Assembly: GCA_012838635.1 (NCBI GenBank)
Contig: DUOW01000036.1
Location: forward strand, 1-44,514
Direction of reading: 5' to 3'
Source of the DNA: Acholeplasma sp.
Lineage (GTDB): Bacteria > Bacillota_I > Bacilli_A > ML615J-28 > CAG-698
DNA: 44,514 nucleotides
This document shows, in pieces, positions 38,585 through 44,514 of the stretch; the stretch's first letter is position 1, and each line of letters begins with the position of its first letter. A program made the position numbers and the translations under genes. The notes under the pieces were generated by a model that searched no databases, had not been told where the DNA came from, and was given only the letters and a program-made list of their open reading frames with translations.

Positions 38585-41576
38585 GTTCACTTCCCTTCTT
38601 AATCTTCTTTCCTCTAACAAGAATCTTCTCATAATCAGGATAAGCATAGTTTGTAAGTAAAGTTAAGTCATTTTCTTTTGCAAATTTCAAAACAAAATCG
38701 CGCTCACTGCTAACAATGTTACTATCAATATTAATTCCTTCAATCTTTAAATTATATAAATCACTTGTCTTTAATTTTTTAAAACTATCTAAATCTAAAA
38801 ACACTTTTAAGTTATATTGCTTTAAATATTTAATAACGTCTAGTAAATCTTGATGGTAATCATAAATGATTAAATTAAGTTTTTCATAAATTTTACTATC
38901 ATCTAAAGCAAATTCATTTTTGCCAATTAAATCAAGAATTGTTTTAATATTTATTTTAAAATAAAATTCACCTTTTTTATTTTCAATTTCAAGTAAAACT
39001 TTATTAAATAAGCTACTTTCAAACTCAATTAACTCATTAACATCTAAATAACTTAAAGGGTTAGTAGCTGTAGGCATACCTTTTAAATTAAAGAAAGCTT
39101 CATATTGATCCTTTTTTGTATAACTTAAATAAAGAATTTCTAAATCTTCTTCTTCAATTTTCTCAAAAGCTGCTTTTATTGCTTTTTGTTCTAAGTAAGA
39201 TGCTCTTAATTTACGATCAAACATTGTAATTTCATCTGTGTTCATTAAGGCAAGATTTAAAGCATCAAAGCATTCTAAAACTGGCATATTATCACGAGGA
39301 TAACGAATATAAGCAGTTTTTAGCTCCAAATTGATCTTTCGACCTTGATAATCTATTCCTAAACTTAATGTTTGGAAAAGATCTTTAATTTCCTTTTCAA
39401 TGCTTCTTTGATTTGTTTGCTCGGTAAAAACAAATAAATCAAAATTATCTAAAAGATAAATATTCTTAGGATAACATTCTTCTATCTTTTTGTAAACTTC
39501 TTCAATTAGATGATTGTGTAAATCTTTTTGATAACTAAATTTATTTAAGTTTACAATTCTAAAAGCTATTACCGTAAATTTATACTCTAAATCTTTAAGT
39601 TTGTCTTCTTCTAACTTTAATCTATTTTGAAAATCAGTTTGATTATAAACAGTTGTTTTAAAGTCAGCAACTTTAAGTCTGCTTGCTTCTTCTAACTTTG
39701 TTATCGTCCCTACAAACGTAACTAGTTTTCCATCACTAGAAATATATGGTCTTAAGTTTTCTTTTACTAAAAACTCTTGGTCTTGAATACTTAAAGCATA
39801 AATTATCTCATTAGCTTCAAGTTTACCTATATTTTTATAGGCAATTTCATATTTTTGTAAATGCTTAGGACTAATTAACTTTTTATATTCAGACCTTGCA
39901 AGAATAGGATTATGGACATTCAAAAACTTTTGTAAAGCTTCATTAATGATCATTTGATCTTTAGATAGATCTAAATAAAACATTCCTTCTTGGAGAGATT
40001 CAATTGCTAAGTTTAAAACATTAGACTGAAACTCTTCATTTTCTTTATAAAAGTAAGCAGTTAAATAATAAGTAAGTAAAGATGCCCCTAATTTTAATAG
40101 CATAATATTTTCATTATCCATCATTTTAGCTGATGAGTCTTTAAAAATGACACTAGCAAATAAGTCCTCATGAAAATATAAAGGCACAGCTACAACTCCT
40201 GCAGTCTTCATTGCATCATATGTAGGTCCTTGAATGATTGTTTTATAGTTTGCAAGTTCGATATCAGAAGCAATAATTGTTTGATTTTGTACCATTAGTT
40301 TTTCTATAACCGTATGTTCTAAATCAGAATATGATAACAATCTTTCATATAATCTTTCTTTTTTATAGTTATAACTTTTAATACGATCTTTATTTCTTAA
40401 GAAATCAGGAAGTTTATCAAAACTAGTTTCATTAAAAACAACTAATAAACTTGAATCAAATGAAGCATATTCACTAAGTTCTTTAAAGAAACTAATTAAA
40501 CTCGTTCTAATATCTTCTTTTTCAAATAAAACCTTAGTTAAGTGAATTGTCTTCTCAATCTTTATAATTGCTTCATTTAACTTAGCGTTTACTTCTAAAT
40601 ATTTATCATCTTCATTAATGTCATGGAAAAGTAAGTTTTCACTTCTTCTAATCTCTTGATCTAAAGTAATAATTTGCATAATAATTGAATATAAACTATT
40701 CTTATATTGCATATTACTAGAAACTAAACCTAGCAAATTGTTTTCTAAAAATAGTTTCTTATTGTATGCATCATTACTAGATAAATACGATGAACGATAT
40801 CGATTAATAAAACTAAACAAAGTCTCATAATCTTTTAAGTCAAGTAATAATTTTAAATATTCATTACCAATTCCTAAAAAACTTTCCTCAAGTTCAGTAC
40901 GTTCTTTAAATAATACTTGGAATTGCATTTTAGCCATTAAATAATTATCTTCTAAAACATAAAGTTTTGCATTTAAATAATTAATATATTCTAGGCCTTC
41001 ATAGTCTTCTAATTTCTTTATTAAAGGTATGCATTTATTAATTGCATCTTTAGCTTTTCCTAATTCTTTTTCATCAATATATAACCTAGCAAGGTTAGAT
41101 AATACTAATGATTCTAATTCCATTGTAGGGTAGTTATTTAAAATAACAAGTAAATTAGTAATAGCTTTATCCTTTTGATCTAACTCAGCATAAATATAGC
41201 TCATCTCTAAATACCAACGATTAACAACGTCAGTATTATTATCGTCTAAATAATTTCTTTTAATTAAAGCATAACGATAAGCAGATTTATAATTCTTTTT
41301 TGAAACACAAATATAAATAATAACCTCTAAATAAGAGATATAAATATTCGGATAATTAATAATGTTTAAATCGTTAATTGAACTACTTGCAAGTTCAAAA
41401 GCTTGATCTAACATATTGTTTTCTAAATACAAATTAATAATCAAAAGGTTAAAACGATAACTAGTTTCATTATCTCCTTGAATTTTTGCCTGTCTTACAA
41501 AATCTTCAAGTTTTGGTAAATCATTTAAACCTATATACGAATTAGCTATTGTTTCATATTTTTCTTTTAAACTCAT
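38568..41576 (-). CDS. TPR-like / GAF / PAS-like / degenerate GGDEF / degenerate EAL multidomain protein
   Basis: N-terminal helical repeats; GAF-like AGVVAVPLYFHEDLFASVIFKD; PAS-like LAIESLQEGMFYLDLSKDQMIIN; GGDEF-position NIYLLDNFDLFVF; EAL-like KVFLDLDSFKKLKTSDLYNLKIEGINIDSNIV. Confidence 0.6.
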   Translation of the reverse strand: MSLKEKYETIANSYIGLNDLPKLEDFVRQAKIQGDNETSYRFNLLIINLYLENNMLDQAFELASSSINDLNIINYPNIYISYLEVIIYICVSKKNYKSAYRYALIKRNYLDDNNTDVVNRWYLEMSYIYAELDQKDKAITNLLVILNNYPTMELESLVLSNLARLYIDEKELGKAKDAINKCIPLIKKLEDYEGLEYINYLNAKLYVLEDNYLMAKMQFQVLFKERTELEESFLGIGNEYLKLLLDLKDYETLFSFINRYRSSYLSSNDAYNKKLFLENNLLGLVSSNMQYKNSLYSIIMQIITLDQEIRRSENLLFHDINEDDKYLEVNAKLNEAIIKIEKTIHLTKVLFEKEDIRTSLISFFKELSEYASFDSSLLVVFNETSFDKLPDFLRNKDRIKSYNYKKERLYERLLSYSDLEHTVIEKLMVQNQTIIASDIELANYKTIIQGPTYDAMKTAGVVAVPLYFHEDLFASVIFKDSSAKMMDNENIMLLKLGASLLTYYLTAYFYKENEEFQSNVLNLAIESLQEGMFYLDLSKDQMIINEALQKFLNVHNPILARSEYKKLISPKHLQKYEIAYKNIGKLEANEIIYALSIQDQEFLVKENLRPYISSDGKLVTFVGTITKLEEASRLKVADFKTTVYNQTDFQNRLKLEEDKLKDLEYKFTVIAFRIVNLNKFSYQKDLHNHLIEEVYKKIEECYPKNIYLLDNFDLFVFTEQTNQRSIEKEIKDLFQTLSLGIDYQGRKINLELKTAYIRYPRDNMPVLECFDALNLALMNTDEITMFDRKLRASYLEQKAIKAAFEKIEEEDLEILYLSYTKKDQYEAFFNLKGMPTATNPLSYLDVNELIEFESSLFNKVLLEIENKKGEFYFKINIKTILDLIGKNEFALDDSKIYEKLNLIIYDYHQDLLDVIKYLKQYNLKVFLDLDSFKKLKTSDLYNLKIEGINIDSNIVSSERDFVLKFAKENDLTLLTNYAYPDYEKILVRGKKIKKGSELVATK

Positions 41577-41641
41577 AGTATTTCTCCTTACTCGTATATT
41601 ATACCATAAAATATAACAAAAAAGGATAGAAAAATTCTATC

Positions 41642-42079
41642 CTAAAATTCTAATGTAATTGTAACTGGACCTAAGTTAGTAAGAGATATTTCCATTTCAC
41701 TTTGGAAAATACCTTCTTCTACATTAATTCCATAGTTTTTAAGTTCTAAATTAAATAAATTATACAACTTTTCTGCATCAACTGGATTTAAACTTTCGGT
41801 AAATGAAGGTCTATTGCCTGAGTTAGTATTAGCATATAAAGTAAACTGAGAAATTGATAAAATCTCACCCTTAACATCTAAAATTGATTTATTCATTTTA
41901 CCGTTTTCGTCATTAAAAATTCTTAAGTTAGCAATTTTTTTTGCCATTTTCTTAACAGTGTCTAGGTTATCACCTTCAGTAAAACCAACTAAAACAACAT
42001 AACCAAAGTTAACCTTTCCCGTAATTTTACCATTAATAACACATTTACCATCTTTTGCTCTTTGGATAACTGCTCTCAT
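41642..42079 (-). CDS. dtd: D-aminoacyl-tRNA deacylase
   Basis: MRAVIQRAKDGKCVINGKITGKVNFGYVVLVGFTEGD, SISQFTLYANTNSGNRPSFTES, GPVTITLE. Confidence 0.96.
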   Translation of the reverse strand: MRAVIQRAKDGKCVINGKITGKVNFGYVVLVGFTEGDNLDTVKKMAKKIANLRIFNDENGKMNKSILDVKGEILSISQFTLYANTNSGNRPSFTESLNPVDAEKLYNLFNLELKNYGINVEEGIFQSEMEISLTNLGPVTITLEF

Positions 42080-44265
42080 CTTGTACCTCTTTTTATTTCA
42101 TAAATATCGGAAATCTTTTGTAAGTTTACAATGACATTCGTTAATGTTTTTGTGTCTTGAATTGCAACTCTTACATCAGTAAGAATATCTGTTCCCCCAT
42201 TGATCTCTTTAGAACTAATCGCTTTAATATAAACTTTCATTGAGTTTAAAACATTAATTATTTCTGCAATAATATTATTTCTATTAAAGGAAGAGATTGT
42301 AAGAATAATCTCATAGGTATGATTGTTATCAGCTGTATCCCAAGAAAGGGGAATTGTTCTTTGCATTTCTTGTTCAGAAATATTAGGACAATTTGCCCTG
42401 TGAACAACGATACCTCTTCCTTTAGTAATATAGCCGACAATTTCATCGCCATAAAGTGGAAAACAGCAACTTGCAAGTTTAATCTTGGCATTATCTAATC
42501 CCTCTACAACAACTCCTAACGCACTAGTTTGACGTGTTAGATTAGTCTTTTTCTCATTAATAGTTTGCATTAAGATTTCATCAGTAGTTTTTTGGTCTAA
42601 ATTGCCACTTAAAATATTCATTGCAGCTTTAGGTGAAATATTATTTTTACCAATTTCGTAATAGAAATCATCAACAGTATCAATTTTATATTTAGAAAAC
42701 TTACTTTCAATTAAACTATCATCAAGTTTAGGTCCATTATATTTTTCTTCTTTAGCTACTCTTTCCCAAGACTCAATTCCTTGTTTAATAAAATTATCTC
42801 TTTGTTTTTTATTTAAAAAAGAGGTAATTTTATGACGAGCATGACGTGTTTTTGCAAGTTTTAGCCAAGATTTATTAGGACCTTGCGATTGTTTGGAAGT
42901 TTTAATTTCAATAACATCGCCAGTTTGAAGTTTATATGATAATGGTACAATCTTTCCATTAACAATTGCCCCAACAGTTTTATCACCAACTTCTGTATGG
43001 ATACGGTAAGCAAAATCTAAAGGTGTTGACCCTTGAGGAAAGTCTAAAGGATCTCCTTTAGGCGTAAAAACATAAACATTAGCACTAAAAATATCTTCAG
43101 TAATATTACTTAATGGATCTTCATCGCTTTCGGCATCAAGCTCTACATATTCAAGTAAATCACGATACCATTTAAGTTTGCTAGAAACTTCCATTTGCGC
43201 TTTTTCAGTTGTAAAGCCTTGTCTTGACTCTTTATAAGCCCAGTGAGCGGCAACACCATATTCAGCTACAGCGTCCATTTCAAAAGTTCTGATTTGAATT
43301 TCATAAACTTTTCCATTTACCCCAACAACCGTTGTATGTAATGATTGATAAAGGTTTGGCTTTGGTGTTGCAATATAGTCTTTAAATCTTTTTGGAATTG
43401 GACTCCAAGCTCCATGGACTAAACCTAAAACTTGATAGCATGCTTCAACTGTTGGTACTAAAATTCTTAAAGCCATAAGGTCATAGATTTCATTAATACG
43501 AAGTTGTTTTGTCTGCATCTTCTTTACAATACTATAAATATTTTTTAATCTGCCCTTAATTTCATAATTCTTAACATCATGACTATCAAGTTCTTTCTTA
43601 ATAGCATCGCTCATTTTCTTAATATCTTCTTCACGAACTTCACGTTGTTCTTTAATTTCATTAGAAACAGTTTCATAAGTTTCTGGTTCTAAATAGCGAA
43701 AGGCTGTATCTTCAAGTTCAGCTTTAATGCGATACATACCTATCCTATGAGCAAGTGGTACATACAAATCAAGTGTTTCTTGAGCAATTCTAATTTGTTT
43801 GTCACGTGGTAGGTAATCTAGAGTTCTCATATTGTGAACACGGTCAACTAGCTTTACTAAAACAACACGAATATCTTTAGCCATAGCTAATAAAATCTTT
43901 TGATGCGATCTAACTAAGGCTTTTTCTTTTGTCATGTATTTTAGTTTACCAATCTTGGTAACCCCATCAACCATACTAACAATATCTTCACCAAACTTCG
44001 CAGTTAGGCTTTCTTTAGTTTCGGCTGTATCTTCTAAAACATCATGTAAGAAACCAACCGCAATTGTTTGAGGTGAAGTTTGAAGTTCAGCTAAAATATA
44101 AGCAACTTCAATTGGATGTTGAATATAAGGATCTTTAGACTTACGAAACTGCCCTTCGTGACGATCACGTGCTAAAAGATAAGCATCAGTAATCAACTTT
44201 AAGCTTTGTTCGTTAGAAATATATTCTTTTGCTTTATTTAGAACATCGTCAAAAGTATGTTTCAT
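42076..44265 (-). CDS. relA: Bifunctional (p)ppGpp synthetase/hydrolase (Rel/SpoT family)
   Basis: HD domain HEGQFRKSKDPYIQHPIEVA, GFLHDVLEDT; synthetase DYIATPKPNLYQSLHTTV; TGS VYVFTPKGDPLDFPQGSTPLDFAYRIH; C-terminal ACT. Confidence 0.96.
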   Translation of the reverse strand: MKHTFDDVLNKAKEYISNEQSLKLITDAYLLARDRHEGQFRKSKDPYIQHPIEVAYILAELQTSPQTIAVGFLHDVLEDTAETKESLTAKFGEDIVSMVDGVTKIGKLKYMTKEKALVRSHQKILLAMAKDIRVVLVKLVDRVHNMRTLDYLPRDKQIRIAQETLDLYVPLAHRIGMYRIKAELEDTAFRYLEPETYETVSNEIKEQREVREEDIKKMSDAIKKELDSHDVKNYEIKGRLKNIYSIVKKMQTKQLRINEIYDLMALRILVPTVEACYQVLGLVHGAWSPIPKRFKDYIATPKPNLYQSLHTTVVGVNGKVYEIQIRTFEMDAVAEYGVAAHWAYKESRQGFTTEKAQMEVSSKLKWYRDLLEYVELDAESDEDPLSNITEDIFSANVYVFTPKGDPLDFPQGSTPLDFAYRIHTEVGDKTVGAIVNGKIVPLSYKLQTGDVIEIKTSKQSQGPNKSWLKLAKTRHARHKITSFLNKKQRDNFIKQGIESWERVAKEEKYNGPKLDDSLIESKFSKYKIDTVDDFYYEIGKNNISPKAAMNILSGNLDQKTTDEILMQTINEKKTNLTRQTSALGVVVEGLDNAKIKLASCCFPLYGDEIVGYITKGRGIVVHRANCPNISEQEMQRTIPLSWDTADNNHTYEIILTISSFNRNNIIAEIINVLNSMKVYIKAISSKEINGGTDILTDVRVAIQDTKTLTNVIVNLQKISDIYEIKRGTR

Positions 44266-44311
44266 CTTTAAATCCTCCTATTCTTTAATCTTTTTTATTT
44301 AAAATAAGTAA

Positions 44312-44514
44312 TTAAAATTTCATAATAGTTTTAATATTATATTTTGTTAATTTACTTCTTCCTTTTAAATCTTCTAGTTCAATTAAGAACCCTAGCCCAA
44401 CAACTTCTCCGCCCAACTTTTCTACAAGTTCAGCAGCTGCTTTCATTGTTCCTCCAGTAGCTAAAAGGTCATCAATAATTAAAACTTTTTGGCCTTTTTT
44501 GATACCATCTTTAT
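44312..44514 (-). CDS. apt: Adenine phosphoribosyltransferase, C-terminal part (truncated by window end)
   Basis: Minus strand [70 protein letters not shown]-binding [12 protein letters not shown]. Confidence 0.95.
   Translation of the reverse strand, partial: KDGIKKGQKVLIIDDLLATGGTMKAAAELVEKLGGEVVGLGFLIELEDLKGRSKLTKYNIKTIMKF

Noticed and set aside
42258-42491. 77-aa minus-strand ORF inside relA
   Set aside because: Alternate frame of the RelA C-terminal region; no independent support

Overview
Low-GC (Bacilli/Mollicutes-like) chromosomal housekeeping region. Translation table 11 fits: parC ends in TGA, and Trp is TGG in the codons I read. I found no tRNA/rRNA gene, CRISPR array or transposase. 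Positions 1-7350 carry a mostly rightward block: yneF end, parE, parC, a degenerate Fic-like/winged-helix ORF, and a TM/TPR-like ORF. From 7929 to the end nearly everything runs leftward: yjbQ family, alpha/beta hydrolase, deoB, xerD, hemW, lepA, thiT with TPP riboswitch, ung, CNNM/CBS, mutS2, rluD-like, lspA, sepM-like, comEB, aspS, hisS, cvfB, dinB, recN, dxs, xseB, xseA, nusB, a multidomain GAF/GGDEF/EAL-like protein, dtd, relA, and partial apt. Only recU, rnhC and one small ORF break this orientation. The most interesting part is the unusually long (~580 bp) intergenic region between the converging gene blocks (7351-7928). It contains a strong dif-like XerC/D site (7643-7670), tandem DnaA-box-like 9-mers, helically phased A-tracts (predicted bent DNA), a dyad resembling one upstream of parE, and a possibly structured RNA. 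I read it as a candidate replication terminus/dimer-resolution locus, flanked by topoisomerase IV and XerD genes. A second highlight is a Fic-fold protein with a lost catalytic motif, translationally coupled to topoisomerase IV, the enzyme family targeted by active FicT toxins. Other leads are a rod-like structured element between hemW and xerD, a short attenuator-like hisS leader, an EF-Tu-domain-2-like lipoprotein, and a degenerate GGDEF/EAL scaffold coupled to a HEPN-like protein. All calls come from reading the sequence; no database search was run.
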